A stretch of 64,000 nucleotides of DNA from the NCBI RefSeq assembly GCF_000379945.1, contig NZ_KB904124.1, forward strand, positions 62,001 to 126,000. Direction: 5' to 3'. The DNA comes from Porphyromonas macacae DSM 20710 = JCM 13914 (GTDB lineage Bacteria > Bacteroidota > Bacteroidia > Bacteroidales > Porphyromonadaceae). The notes under the pieces are model-generated. The model did not search any database and had not been told where the DNA came from. It was given only the letters and a program-made list of their open reading frames with translations. Each line of letters begins with the position of its first letter. Positions within the stretch are counted from its first letter, which is position 1. Positions 44,119 through 52,461 of this stretch are shown one piece after another. The position numbers and the translations under genes are program-made.

Positions 44119-45258
44119 ATGAAAGAGAGAATATGGCTGTCGCTGGCCGAGATGGGCGGTGAAGAGCAAAAATTCATACAGGAGGCTTTCGACACGAATT
44201 GGGTGGTTCCGCTGGGACCGAACGTAAATGGTTTCGAAGCCGATCTCGAGAAATATATTGACGGTAAAGGGCGTAAAGTTGTGGCCCTCAGTGCGGGAAC
44301 GGCAGCTATTCATCTGGCTCTGGTTATGCTGGGCGTACAACGCGATGATGAAGTAATCTGTCAAAGTTTTACTTTTTCGGCATCGGCCAACCCGATTATG
44401 TATCAGGGAGCCAAGCCGGTATTTGTGGACAGCGAGCCGGATACGTGGAATATGTGTCCGAAAGCGTTGCGTGAAGCCATCGAAGACCGTATCGGGCAAA
44501 CAGGAAAAAAGCCGAAGGCGATCATTCCGGTACATTTATACGGCATGCCTGCCAAAATGGAAGAGATCAAAGCTATTGCCGATGAATACGATATCCCGGT
44601 TGTAGAGGATGCAGCAGAAGCTATCGGCTCTGAATACAAAGGGAAAAAATGCGGCACTTTCGGAAGCTATGGTGCTCTCTCTTTTAACGGAAACAAGATG
44701 ATTACTACCTCGGGTGGAGGTGCTTTGGTATGTCCGGGAGAAGAAGAGGCGAAACGGGTGATGTTTTTTGCCACGCAGGCAAGAGACAACGCACCGCACT
44801 ATCAGCACAGCCATATAGGCTACAACTATAGATTGAGCAATATTTGTGCCGGTATCGGGCGTGGACAAATGCTGGTACTCGAAGATCATATTGCCAAACG
44901 CCGGAGAAATCATCGAATCTATATGGAGCTGCTCTCTTCGGTAAAAGGTGTCACCGTTATGGACAATCCGTCAAAGGATTTCAACTCTAACTTCTGGCTT
45001 ACCTGTATCATCGTTGCCCCGGAAGAGGCCGGATTTACGAGAGAAGATATAAGGCTGGCGTTAGAGGCTGATAATATCGAAAGCAGACCGCTTTGGAAGC
45101 CGATGCATCTGCAACCGGTGTTTGCCGGCTGCCCTTTCTATGGAAACGGTGTCAGTGAAAAACTTTTTGACAACGGCCTTTGCTTACCGAGCGGATCGTC
45201 ACTGAAAAAAGAGGACTTGGAAAGAGTTTGCCATGTTATCGAATCTTTGGCAAAATAG
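44119..45258 (+). CDS. DegT/DnrJ/EryC1-family sugar aminotransferase
   Basis: 379 residues, PLP-dependent. The N-terminal WLSLAEMGGEEQKFIQEAFDTNW, SAGTAAIHLALVMLGVQ, FVDSEPDTWNMCPKALREAI, VEDAAEAIGSEYKGKKCGTFG and SFNGNKMITTSGGGAL (Schiff-base Lys in the N-K motif) are typical of PglE/ArnB-like enzymes that aminate nucleotide-linked 4-keto sugars. Substrate could be a UDP-4-keto-6-deoxy-HexNAc or the dTDP-4-keto sugar made by RmlAB. GC content returns to that of flanking housekeeping DNA, so it belongs to the conserved right end of the locus. Confidence 0.93.
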   Translation: MKERIWLSLAEMGGEEQKFIQEAFDTNWVVPLGPNVNGFEADLEKYIDGKGRKVVALSAGTAAIHLALVMLGVQRDDEVICQSFTFSASANPIMYQGAKPVFVDSEPDTWNMCPKALREAIEDRIGQTGKKPKAIIPVHLYGMPAKMEEIKAIADEYDIPVVEDAAEAIGSEYKGKKCGTFGSYGALSFNGNKMITTSGGGALVCPGEEEAKRVMFFATQARDNAPHYQHSHIGYNYRLSNICAGIGRGQMLVLEDHIAKRRRNHRIYMELLSSVKGVTVMDNPSKDFNSNFWLTCIIVAPEEAGFTREDIRLALEADNIESRPLWKPMHLQPVFAGCPFYGNGVSEKLFDNGLCLPSGSSLKKEDLERVCHVIESLAK

Positions 45259-45566
45259 AAGTCCACGGACTTAATAATAAGATATAACCGCCACCTGTTT
45301 GAAAGGGACAACCGCTAAAATTAAAACAGGGTATTGCGGATGGTTGCTCCCGGAGGGGAAACTCTCGAACGAACTGCATGTTTGGCAGTTCCATATATAC
45401 ACAATGATGTTGTCGAAAAGGAACGGTGCAGCAATGCACAGCTTAAGTCAAGTTTGCAGGCCGGAGGATACCGCCGAGCAAAACAGCGAAAGCTCAACCC
45501 GGCTTCCCTTGACTTAAGTGTTCTTTTTCTTTCGGAACCATTCTTTCATCAAAATAAGACTTCGCC
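45259..45566. other. Gap after the polysaccharide locus
   Basis: About 308 bases. Overlapping small frames exist, but none has a protein-like sequence or good start. It contains the wide inverted repeat at 45442-45518, followed by a T-rich stretch. Nothing else recognised. Confidence 0.55.
45442..45518 (+). repeat. Inverted repeat, possible locus terminator
   Basis: CTTAAGTCAAG at 45442-45452 and CTTGACTTAAG at 45508-45518 are exact inverses, 55 bases apart, and are followed by TGTTCTTTTTCTTT. It may terminate the polysaccharide transcript before the slipin gene. Confidence 0.45.
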
Positions 45567-46292
45567 ATGATATTCAAGAAAAGTTATCAGATTAAACCCA
45601 ACACGACCGGCTATCTCTTCAGAGATCACCGGTTCGACAAAGAACTGCCGGCCGGCAATTATACGTTTTGGGGACCGAAAAAGAGGATAGAAGTGTTCAT
45701 TCTTCCGGAAACGTCGAAGCTGCTTACCATCACCAATCAGGAGGTCCTGTCGAAGGACAACATCGCTCTGCGTTTCTCGTTCAACGTGCTTTACAGGATA
45801 GAGGATGGCAAGCGGTTCCTTAGCAAATTTTCATTGGATAACCCGGTGGAATCTATTATTTACGAAGCTGAGCAGAGATTGCTGAATGTGATACAGGTGC
45901 ATATACGCAACAAAATCGCCGGCATGGACAGTGAGGAACTGAATGAGAAAAGAGGCGAAATAGCAGATTTCAATATGCAAGCCATAGAACAGACTGTTGC
46001 CGAATTCGGCATCACGATTGAAGAGGTTACTCTCAGGGATATGACCTTTCCTAAAGCCATTCAGGAACTCTTTGCCAAACACCTCGAAGCCAAAATTCGT
46101 GCTAAGGCGGATCTTGAAAATGCCCGCACGGCTGTGGCTACAGCCAGAGCCTTGAAGAATGCTGCGGCACTGCTCAAAGAGGACGGAAACATCAAGTTTT
46201 TCCAATTGCTGGAAACGATTAACAAAATCGCCGAAAAAGGTAAACATACATTCATGATCGGCGATATCGACAAGCTGACTTCCAAAGAGTAA
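45567..46292 (+). CDS. SPFH-domain (slipin-like) protein without a membrane anchor
   Basis: 241 residues. The SPFH/Band 7 core begins near the N-terminus (FKKSYQIKPNTTGYLFRDHRFDKELPAGNYTF) and includes EVLSKDNIALRFSFNVLYRI, VEFG-like AEFGITIEEVTLRDMTFPKAIQELFAKHLEAKI, then a coiled-coil rich in A, K and E (KADLENARTAVATARALKNAAALL). Typical slipins have a hydrophobic hairpin before the domain; it is absent here, so this form may be soluble or peripheral. The family organises membrane assemblies. Preceded by a probable terminator; followed by repeats. Confidence 0.88.
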   Translation: MIFKKSYQIKPNTTGYLFRDHRFDKELPAGNYTFWGPKKRIEVFILPETSKLLTITNQEVLSKDNIALRFSFNVLYRIEDGKRFLSKFSLDNPVESIIYEAEQRLLNVIQVHIRNKIAGMDSEELNEKRGEIADFNMQAIEQTVAEFGITIEEVTLRDMTFPKAIQELFAKHLEAKIRAKADLENARTAVATARALKNAAALLKEDGNIKFFQLLETINKIAEKGKHTFMIGDIDKLTSKE

Positions 46293-46533
46293 GCTGTTTT
46301 TAGGATTTCTCCACCCGCCATGGCGTTAACGGGAGTTTTGATTAGGAGGGAAACTCTCTCGATTTTATTCCGGATATCTCACTCCGGCATCAAAGTAAAT
46401 CTCTTCAAAGCTGCGCGACATTTTTCTTAAATGTGTGTAAATTCCGGACTTTATCTTAGAGGACTGCAAAGTAAACTCAGGATTAAACAATGGATTTACA
46501 TTAATGCTTAAAACTTTTGTGCAAAAACTCGAT

Positions 46534-46690
46534 GACGTTGTCTCATCATGCGCAAATGACTGAGTTGCTCGCCACCACATTCGGCTTCGGTCACGTACTT
46601 TTCAGTATGCTCTCTTGAGCCCCAGTCTTACCGCTGTGTACTTTACGCATTCTGAAGCACCTAAAGGGGGCTGTGTCAAAACATGGAATT
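46534..46690 (+). repeat. Dispersed repeat R1, copy B
   Basis: Shares ordered blocks with the minus strand of 5696-5861: CATCATGCGCAAA, ACATTCGGCTTCGGTCACG, CAGTATGCTC, CAGTCTT, TGTACTTTAC, ATTCTGA, CTAAA, GGGCTGTG. In both copies the right end runs into the same IS-like inverted end. Divergence between blocks suggests an old repeat. Confidence 0.75.
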
Positions 46691-46839
46691 GGGAGAACTT
46701 TCCTTTCATATCGATAGTTACCACCCTTTCTAATCAAATAAAACAATCGCTATCATTGAGTTTTAGCTCTTTGATAGCGATTGTTCTTTACAAATGACAG
46801 TTAATTTAGGGAGAATGGAGTTTTGACACATCCCCCTTT
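46663..46839 (+). mobile_element. 177-base element with terminal inverted repeats (MITE-like)
   Basis: Left end AAAGGGGGCTGTGTCAAAAC (46663-46682) and right end GTTTTGACACATCCCCCTTT (46820-46839) are inverted repeats matching at 19 of 20 positions. Inside, a perfect 14-base-pair stem (AACAATCGCTATCA at 46742-46755 and its inverse at 46772-46785) forms a hairpin. No transposase coding capacity. The ends resemble those of IS elements from this phylum. No clear target duplication is visible. Confidence 0.75.
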
Positions 46840-46871
46840 TATTTGTTGCTCGCAGATTTCTCTAAAAAATC

Positions 46872-48110
46872 TTATCTAACCGTGATCTTCAATACCTTTT
46901 TTACTGCAGGCACGGGGAATTTATTCCCAACCTTTGCAACAGGTATACTTTCTACTTGTGGCGTTCCTCCAAAAAGAGCCTGAGCATTGCCCGCTCCGGG
47001 GAATTGATCCACTCCCGTTCCCGAATCGAACAGTGCGGCACTTTCTGTAATATCACCGGTCAAAGAGGCAGCAACTTCTTTTTCATTTGCATAGAACCAG
47101 TCATTCGAGAATCCGAACATTGTGGCATAAGCAATTTTGTCGCCCTTTTCCACCTTATACTGTGTCATAACCTTTTGACCGGGACCAACAGGAGCACTAC
47201 CGGCCAGATATACACCTTTTACTCCTTTCATTTCCTTAAGGCTCTTCATCAGTTTGCTTGCATCCCCTTTCTGTGAAAGTTCTTTCAAGCCCATTCCGGG
47301 ATCTTTTTTACCCAGTTCGTATATCGGATTCTTATCCCCCTGATAAGTAACCACCAATACGGGAGAAAGTCCGGTGATAATACCGGTATTGGCCTCTACC
47401 TGAGCTTTCAGTTTGTTTATATCACCCATTTGAGCAATATCGGTAATTTCAGGATTGGACTTCTCTCCCGGAGTAAAAAAGGGGTTTTCGGCAAGCAGTT
47501 TGTTTCCGTCGAATGTGGAAACAGCCCAAACACCCGGAGAAAATGGAGTTTCATGTCCGGTACCGTCTGAGGTATTCGTAATCGTGAGGGTAAACTCAGA
47601 AGAAGATTCCATGTATGCCAGCATCACCTTCATCAGCTTAGAAGCGTCAACTCCTTTAACTTCGGCAATCGGCTTGGATTCGGCAGCTCCTGTTTTGTCA
47701 TCTTTCGTACCATTATCCCACAATTTCATCTGGGCCGAAACATCTCCTGTCATAGCTTTTCCTTTGTCATCGAAAAGTCTAATGCCCGGCTGTTCGGAGG
47801 CAAAGAACCAGTCTTTAGATTTGCCGTACATCGTAGCAAACATCAACCGTTGTCCCTTACCTGCACTGAACTTAAAGTCAACACTCTGTCCCGGCAGGAT
47901 AACCGGAAGATTCACCTCTTTACTGCCTTTTCCAAGGAAAGAACCACTCTCCACAAATAGTTTCGGAGCAACGATATTCTCAATTGTAATCGTGTGCATC
48001 CCTTCTTTACTCTTGGGCATATTCTTTTCATCTTTGGAACAAGAGGAGAACAGTGTCGCTGCGGCCAATAAAACAGTAGACATTACAGCTTTTGATCGAT
48101 AAATTTTCAT
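46872..48110 (-). CDS. Spondin-domain lipoprotein
   Basis: 412 residues. A lipoprotein signal peptide ends in LFSSC (Cys24), followed by SKDEK, an acidic stretch like the surface-export signal of Bacteroidota lipoproteins. The rest matches Spondin_N: FLGKGSKEVNLPVILPGQ, ATMYGKSKDWFFASEQPGI with LFDDKGKAMTGDVSAQMKLWDNG, and FSPGVWAVSTF. A second set (ATMFGFSNDWFYA, SLTGDITESAALFDSGT) shows a duplicated domain. Spondin-like bacterial proteins are of unknown function and probably bind ligands or metal at the surface. It is the last gene of the sigma-factor operon, 20 bases after msrAB. Confidence 0.85.
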   Translation of the reverse strand: MKIYRSKAVMSTVLLAAATLFSSCSKDEKNMPKSKEGMHTITIENIVAPKLFVESGSFLGKGSKEVNLPVILPGQSVDFKFSAGKGQRLMFATMYGKSKDWFFASEQPGIRLFDDKGKAMTGDVSAQMKLWDNGTKDDKTGAAESKPIAEVKGVDASKLMKVMLAYMESSSEFTLTITNTSDGTGHETPFSPGVWAVSTFDGNKLLAENPFFTPGEKSNPEITDIAQMGDINKLKAQVEANTGIITGLSPVLVVTYQGDKNPIYELGKKDPGMGLKELSQKGDASKLMKSLKEMKGVKGVYLAGSAPVGPGQKVMTQYKVEKGDKIAYATMFGFSNDWFYANEKEVAASLTGDITESAALFDSGTGVDQFPGAGNAQALFGGTPQVESIPVAKVGNKFPVPAVKKVLKITVR

Positions 48111-48130
48111 AGTTAATAAATGTTAAATGT

Positions 48131-49201
48131 TTATTTTTTTATCAAAGGAAGGTATTCACCATATCCTTCTTCTTTCATTTTTTCTTTGGGAATAAAACGC
48201 AGGGCTGCACTATTGATGCAATACCTCAGACCGCCTTTCTCTTTCGGACCGTCATTGAATACGTGTCCCAAATGTGCATCTCCGGTTTTGCTACGCACTT
48301 CGGTGCGGATCATGCCATGCGATTTATCTGTTTTCTCAGAAACGAGATGATTGTCGATAGGTTTGGAAAAACTCGGCCAGCCACAGCCCGACTCAAATTT
48401 GTCAGAGGAAACAAACAAGGGTTCACCGGTGGTAATATCTACATATATCCCTTCTCTAAACTCGTTCCAGTATTCATTCTGAAAGGCTCTCTCCGTGGCA
48501 TTGTTACGCGTTACCTCGTACTGCATCTTTGTCAGTTTCTTTCTCAAAGCAGAATCATCCTGTTTGACATACTTCTTCTCTGCAGGAGCTGCATTTGCCT
48601 CTTTAGCCATTTCAAACAATTTTTGAGGAATATGGCAGTAGCCACCGGGATTTTTATCCAAATAGTTCTGATGGTATGCTTCTGCTGTATAATAATTCTT
48701 CAGCATTTCACACTCCACCACAACGGGAGCGGAATACATCGAAGCCAAACGTGCAATGGCACCTCTTACACGAGCTTCATCGGCCTTATCGGTATAATAG
48801 ATACCGGTGCGGTATTGAGTGCCCGTGTCGTTTCCCTGCCGGTTGAGACTGGTCGGATCTATAGTCTTGAAAAACAAATCCAACAACTTTTCCAGACTAA
48901 TCTGCTGCGGGTCGTACTCCACCTTAACCGTCTCGGCAAAACCGGTATCCTCGGTAGATACCTGCTTATAAGTCGGCCTGACTGTTTTACCGTTGGCATA
49001 GCCGACCTCTGTTTTTATCACACCTCGTATTTGCTTCAAAAAATGTTCTGTTCCCCAGAAACATCCTCCGGCGAGATAAATTTCTTTTTTTTGATTTTCC
49101 ATTTTCATTGTCTGTCCTTTCTTTTGAGCACGTAAAACATCGTTTACACAAACCAATACCAGGGCAAAACCCAGTGCAACTAAAATATGTTTTCTTTTCA
49201 T
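48131..49201 (-). CDS. msrAB: Exported bifunctional methionine sulfoxide reductase A/B
   Basis: 356 residues. A signal peptide (about 1-26, ending VLRAQ) is followed by MsrA (GGCFWGTEH with catalytic Cys47; [10 protein letters not shown]) and, from about 200, MsrB ([35 protein letters not shown], and catalytic Cys in RYCINSAAL). It reduces both S- and R-methionine sulfoxide in exported proteins, probably in the periplasm. The MsrB metal-site Cys (one in SGCGWPSF) is present. It starts 9 bases after the DUF417 gene, in the ECF-sigma operon. Confidence 0.95.
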   Translation of the reverse strand: MKRKHILVALGFALVLVCVNDVLRAQKKGQTMKMENQKKEIYLAGGCFWGTEHFLKQIRGVIKTEVGYANGKTVRPTYKQVSTEDTGFAETVKVEYDPQQISLEKLLDLFFKTIDPTSLNRQGNDTGTQYRTGIYYTDKADEARVRGAIARLASMYSAPVVVECEMLKNYYTAEAYHQNYLDKNPGGYCHIPQKLFEMAKEANAAPAEKKYVKQDDSALRKKLTKMQYEVTRNNATERAFQNEYWNEFREGIYVDITTGEPLFVSSDKFESGCGWPSFSKPIDNHLVSEKTDKSHGMIRTEVRSKTGDAHLGHVFNDGPKEKGGLRYCINSAALRFIPKEKMKEEGYGEYLPLIKK

Positions 49202-49210
49202 CTTCGTATA

Positions 49211-49666
49211 TTATTTATGATTATCCGAATACCCGATCAACATAAGCCCGAAGCCGAGGTATGCCAAATCTTTGAGTATGAAAAAATCCGTTACGGGTAC
49301 TCCTTCTATTTTCCGCCACGTTCCGGGGGTGGAAAACAGATAACTGATCGTTGTAAGAAAGATGACGAGTACCCCGAATCCCGCATATCGCCTTAGTGAA
49401 TAAAATCTGAGAGAAAGAAGCAATAAGACAGCTACCAGAATCTCCACCGAACCCACTACATTTGAAACCGTTTGTACATCAAATACATCGTACACCCAGA
49501 ATGTAAGCGGATGATGCTCCACTAACGGCTTAATAGCCATAGCCTCCGCAGAGGTAAATTTGAATATGCCGATCCAGAGAAGGATGATGGCGGCACCGAA
49601 GAGGGTTATATGAAACCCGGCTCTAAATAAATTCCTGCTTGTGAGCAGCTCTTTTCTTGTCTTCAT
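49211..49666 (-). CDS. DUF417/RclC-like inner-membrane protein
   Basis: 151 residues from ATG 49666; a longer frame to 49738 adds a non-hydrophobic extension. Four transmembrane segments (ITLFGAAIILLWIGIFKF, NVVGSVEILVAVLLLLSL, YAGFGVLVIFLTTISYLFS, FILKDLAYLGFGLMLIGYS) with the family residues FKFTSAEAMAIKPLVEHHPLTFW. The E. coli member YkgB is RclC, part of the reactive-chlorine resistance operon. Its position between anti-sigma factor and msrAB fits an oxidant-defence role. Confidence 0.88.
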   Translation of the reverse strand: MKTRKELLTSRNLFRAGFHITLFGAAIILLWIGIFKFTSAEAMAIKPLVEHHPLTFWVYDVFDVQTVSNVVGSVEILVAVLLLLSLRFYSLRRYAGFGVLVIFLTTISYLFSTPGTWRKIEGVPVTDFFILKDLAYLGFGLMLIGYSDNHK

Positions 49667-49767
49667 CTCGTCAATCAATAAAAATTGCTCAGTATCAAAA
49701 AGCCTCTCAATCGGGGCTTCTGTTTCTATAGTCGGCAACTTATCGAAATCCTGACAAGAAAAATATG

Positions 49768-50052
49768 CTATGAGTTGATTTTTTCTTTTATTCTTTCTTT
49801 AAACCACTGGATTTCAGCGTCTTTGAATTCTTCTTTTTCTTTCAAACGGGATGTGTTTTTCAGAAGTAAGCGATCTATCTGTTCTACTTTACGGGCATAT
49901 GCAGCACAAAATTTGCACACCGACAAGTGCATGTGGAGCCGCACTCTTTTTACGAAAGAAAGCTTTCCCGCATTTCTTTGTTCGATCAGAGCAGGTACAT
50001 GACTGCATGGCATGATGAGTATATGAATCAGCTTACTGAGCAATGCTTTCAT
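49768..50052 (-). CDS. Soluble zinc anti-sigma factor (ZAS-type)
   Basis: 94 residues. The HxxxCxxC zinc motif is at 42-49 (HLSVCKFC), the mark of RsrA/ChrR-type anti-sigma factors; a further upstream Cys16 and His18 could complete the metal site. No transmembrane segment follows, so it would act in the cytosol, holding the adjacent ECF sigma factor until oxidation of the zinc thiolates. The start overlaps the sigma stop (ATGA), which is the usual coupling. A gap of 101 bases separates it from the DUF417 gene. Confidence 0.88.
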   Translation of the reverse strand: MKALLSKLIHILIMPCSHVPALIEQRNAGKLSFVKRVRLHMHLSVCKFCAAYARKVEQIDRLLLKNTSRLKEKEEFKDAEIQWFKERIKEKINS

Positions 50053-50600
50053 AATTTATCGAACCAGTTTAATTCCAAACATTTTCGCAGCTGCATACGG
50101 CTTCGCTGTAAAATCTTCCATAGATTAGTCGTAGTTATGCCGGATTCCTGACAGACTTCTTCTGTTTTCTTATCTTCCAAGTAGTATAGTTTTACCGTCA
50201 CTCTCCATTTCGGTGGAAGCAGCTCAAGACACTTATCTAAAGTATCGGTCAGGGCTTCCTGTTCTTTTGGCTCATTAAAATCCTCAGACCAGTCGCTGAG
50301 TACGGAGTGATCCGTCCAGAAACCGCTCTCATCAAAAAAAGAAGACATGCTGACTGTCTGAGGCTTCCGGTATCTTTCCCGATAAAAGTCGGCAACTTTA
50401 TTTCTCAAAATATTGTACAACCAGGTTAGCGGTGTGCTTTTTCTTTCAAAAGCCTGAAAAGCCGATGAAGCAGAGATGAAAACTTCCTGCACAATATCCA
50501 TGGCGTCCTCCCTATCCGCAATCAACGACTTGGCTCTATTAAGAAGGGGTTCGGTATAAAGCTCTATCCATCTGTTAAGTTCTTTATGCTCCGATTTCAT
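50049..50600 (-). CDS. ECF-type RNA polymerase sigma factor
   Basis: 183 residues. Region 2 (about 20-85: LLNRAKSLIADREDAMDIVQEVFISASSAFQAF, PLTWLYNILRNKVADFYRERYR) and region 4 (about 115-175: ALTDTLDKCLELLPPKWRVTVKLYYLED, EEVCQESGITTTNLWKILQRSRMQLRKC) are complete, joined by an acidic linker. It directs transcription of the operon and probably other genes in response to the signal sensed by the anti-sigma factor downstream. Transcript likely begins just upstream of 50600; no unique promoter motif was identified. Confidence 0.93.
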   Translation of the reverse strand: MKSEHKELNRWIELYTEPLLNRAKSLIADREDAMDIVQEVFISASSAFQAFERKSTPLTWLYNILRNKVADFYRERYRKPQTVSMSSFFDESGFWTDHSVLSDWSEDFNEPKEQEALTDTLDKCLELLPPKWRVTVKLYYLEDKKTEEVCQESGITTTNLWKILQRSRMQLRKCLELNWFDKL

Positions 50601-50704
50601 ATATGCAAAACCTTTATTAAATACCCTTTGGAAGTAAAGGGAAGAGGTGTTCTCAAGTAAATAAAAACGGGTTCACCTCTTGAAGACCGTATGTTTTTGA
50701 ATAT

Positions 50705-51277
50705 TCAAGGTTCGATACGTTTTAGATCGACAACACGCGGAATGGTATCGCCTTCGATATACTCCAGCACGCGTACTTCAGTGCAACGCAACTTGTCGGA
50801 GGCATATTCTTCACGCTTTGTCCAATGCCCCAGATGATTTTTGGCTATAATCTTATAGGTATAGACCAGCCCCTTGTACTTTCCGTCCAAAACAACTCTT
50901 TTAATTAGATTGCCATCCTTATCGTACGACAGTTCTTCCTGGTTAACGATGTAACCCTGACCGTTTTTTTCGGTTGTTTTGATAACCAACCCTTCGTCAT
51001 TGAACTCATCGAGAACGACCTTTACCGGATAGCCCGAAGTGTTACGGAAAATCTCTTTCCGGGTCTTTTTCTCCGTATCCAGCGTGATACTGCTTTCCAG
51101 GCGTTCCTCCAACCCGGCCAATTCCGGTGCCTCCTCATGTTCGGGCGGAACGGGGTTTTCAGATTGCTGTTCGGTAATACGGACAATCTGTTTGGACTTT
51201 TCTTTATTCTCTTTACATCCTGCCGACAAGTAAAGACACACAGCAAGTATGAACAGGGGTAGACATATTTTCTTCAT
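50705..51277 (-). CDS. Lipoprotein of unknown function
   Basis: 190 residues. Signal peptide with lipobox SAGC (Cys near 21), then a charged linker rich in E, K and Q (EENPVPPEHEEAPELAGLEERLE), followed by a YD-repeat-like part (VKVVLDEFNDEGLVIKTTEKNG, ELSYDKDGNLIKRVVLDG) reminiscent of proteins with repeated beta strands. No family recognised. It lies upstream of the ECF sigma gene with about 100 bases between, and probably is a separate unit. Confidence 0.65.
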   Translation of the reverse strand: MKKICLPLFILAVCLYLSAGCKENKEKSKQIVRITEQQSENPVPPEHEEAPELAGLEERLESSITLDTEKKTRKEIFRNTSGYPVKVVLDEFNDEGLVIKTTEKNGQGYIVNQEELSYDKDGNLIKRVVLDGKYKGLVYTYKIIAKNHLGHWTKREEYASDKLRCTEVRVLEYIEGDTIPRVVDLKRIEP

Positions 51278-51316
51278 CAGGTTCTCTTCCTTTTAGTTTA
51301 TAACCGTCACATTCTA

Positions 51317-51547
51317 ATCGGCAATGGTGAAATCATTTTCCTGTCGATAATATTGCCGGGAGCGATTTCCCAACTCGGCATCCGGATTCAAATCTACATC
51401 ATCAGGACTATAATAATTCTTGCGTTCATATTCCCTGCGTTTGGCTGCCCTGTGTGCAGGCAGAAGAACAGCGAGTAACGATCCGGCTACCAAAAGTAAG
51501 CCGACCAAAACGGAGCCTTTACCCTTAGAAGATGATAATTTTGACAT
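51317..51547 (-). CDS. Small single-pass membrane protein
   Basis: 76 residues from ATG 51547 (MSKLSSSKGKG); the frame extends upstream to 51616 without a good start. One transmembrane segment (SVLVGLLLVAGSLLAVLLP) is followed by a basic and then acidic tail (RRAAKRREYERKNYYSPDDVDLNPDAEL). Unknown function. It directly precedes the lipoprotein gene on the same strand. The stop is at 51314-51316; the listed range leaves out the stop codon. Confidence 0.55.
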
Positions 51548-51735
51548 AATCTTACTTTTGTTTTTATTAACGGCATCCAATGGCCTTACACTATTTATCA
51601 AACCCACAAAATGCAATAACGATCAGGCAATGTATAATGAAAACTCAAGCGTTTCGTTCTATTTTCACCCATTATTGCAGAGGAATAGTAGAATTATAGA
51701 CTGCTCTTTTTCTCTCTTTACAAAGACTAATATAG

Positions 51736-51743
51736 TAAATTTG
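51736..51743 (+). promoter_or_regulatory. Candidate -7 box for the phosphatase gene
   Basis: TAAATTTG matches TAnnTTTG, 16 bases before the ATG at 51760. The -33 element is weak. Confidence 0.45.
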
Positions 51744-51759
51744 CCATAAATATTTTGAT

Positions 51760-52233
51760 ATGAAAATAAAGATACTGTTTGTCTGTCTCGGTAATATCTG
51801 CCGCTCTCCGGCTGCAGAGGGTGTTTTCAAAAGCTACATCAAAGGAAAAGGTGTGGAGCATCTGTTTGAAATAGCTTCTGCGGGGCTTAGCGGATACCAC
51901 GAGGGCGAACTGCCGGACCGACGGATGCGTGCGCACGCATCTAGGAGAGGCTACGATCTGACATCATGTTCCAGACCTGTCAGATACGATGACTTTGAAT
52001 ACTTCGACCTCATCGTGGGGATGGATGAAAGTAATCGCTCCGGATTGAAAGACCTTGCTCCTACACAGCAGGCCACAGAACGTATTTACCTGATGACCGA
52101 TTTCTGTCCGGATTGCATTATGGATCACATACCCGACCCTTATTATGGGGGAGCAGACGGTTTTGAGCTGGTACTCGACCTCATCGAGCAATGCTGCGAA
52201 CCGCTCTTAGACTTTGCTTTACAAAAGCACTGA
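51760..52233 (+). CDS. Low-molecular-weight protein tyrosine phosphatase
   Basis: 157 residues. The P-loop CLGNICRSP has nucleophile Cys9 and Arg15 (CX5R), and the general-acid Asp region DHIPDPYYGG is near residue 125. Such enzymes dephosphorylate tyrosine residues and, in polysaccharide systems, counterbalance tyrosine kinases; no kinase or Wzc gene is present in the window. It stands alone between a small membrane gene and a DUF4294 gene. Confidence 0.93.
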   Translation: MKIKILFVCLGNICRSPAAEGVFKSYIKGKGVEHLFEIASAGLSGYHEGELPDRRMRAHASRRGYDLTSCSRPVRYDDFEYFDLIVGMDESNRSGLKDLAPTQQATERIYLMTDFCPDCIMDHIPDPYYGGADGFELVLDLIEQCCEPLLDFALQKH

Positions 52234-52461
52234 CTCATAAAGGGGAACGTCTACCTCCTGGTTATTTTTAACAATATGCGGGGATAAAAAGTATTATCAG
52301 GTCAAAAACTTTCTCGATGCCGATCCGAAGACTGCTCCAAAGTCTTCTATCCATGCCATAAGAATGGAGTAGAGGTATATAAAGCGAGCCACCGGCTATT
52401 CTCTCATATAATGATTTAATAACTATCTTTAACCCGCTATCAGTAAAGACCTGAAGAGTTT
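52234..52461. other. Gap between phosphatase and DUF4294 genes
   Basis: 228 bases. TATCTTTA at 52424-52431 is a possible promoter box (one mismatch from TAnnTTTG) for the DUF4294 gene. Nothing else recognised. Confidence 0.5.

Larger units (their letters stand above)
46293..46871. other. Repeat-filled gap between slipin and spondin genes
   Basis: 579 bases with no supported gene. It contains repeat R1 copy B (46534-46690) and the inverted-repeat element at 46663-46839. The first 240 bases show no recognisable feature; fragments of frames there look non-coding. Confidence 0.65.

Noticed and set aside
45299-45570. Two overlapping small frames after the DegT gene.
   Set aside because: No good start, composition unlike protein, and they cover the wide inverted repeat.
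46663-46839. A complete insertion sequence.
   Set aside because: Only 177 bases between inverted ends, with no transposase frame.
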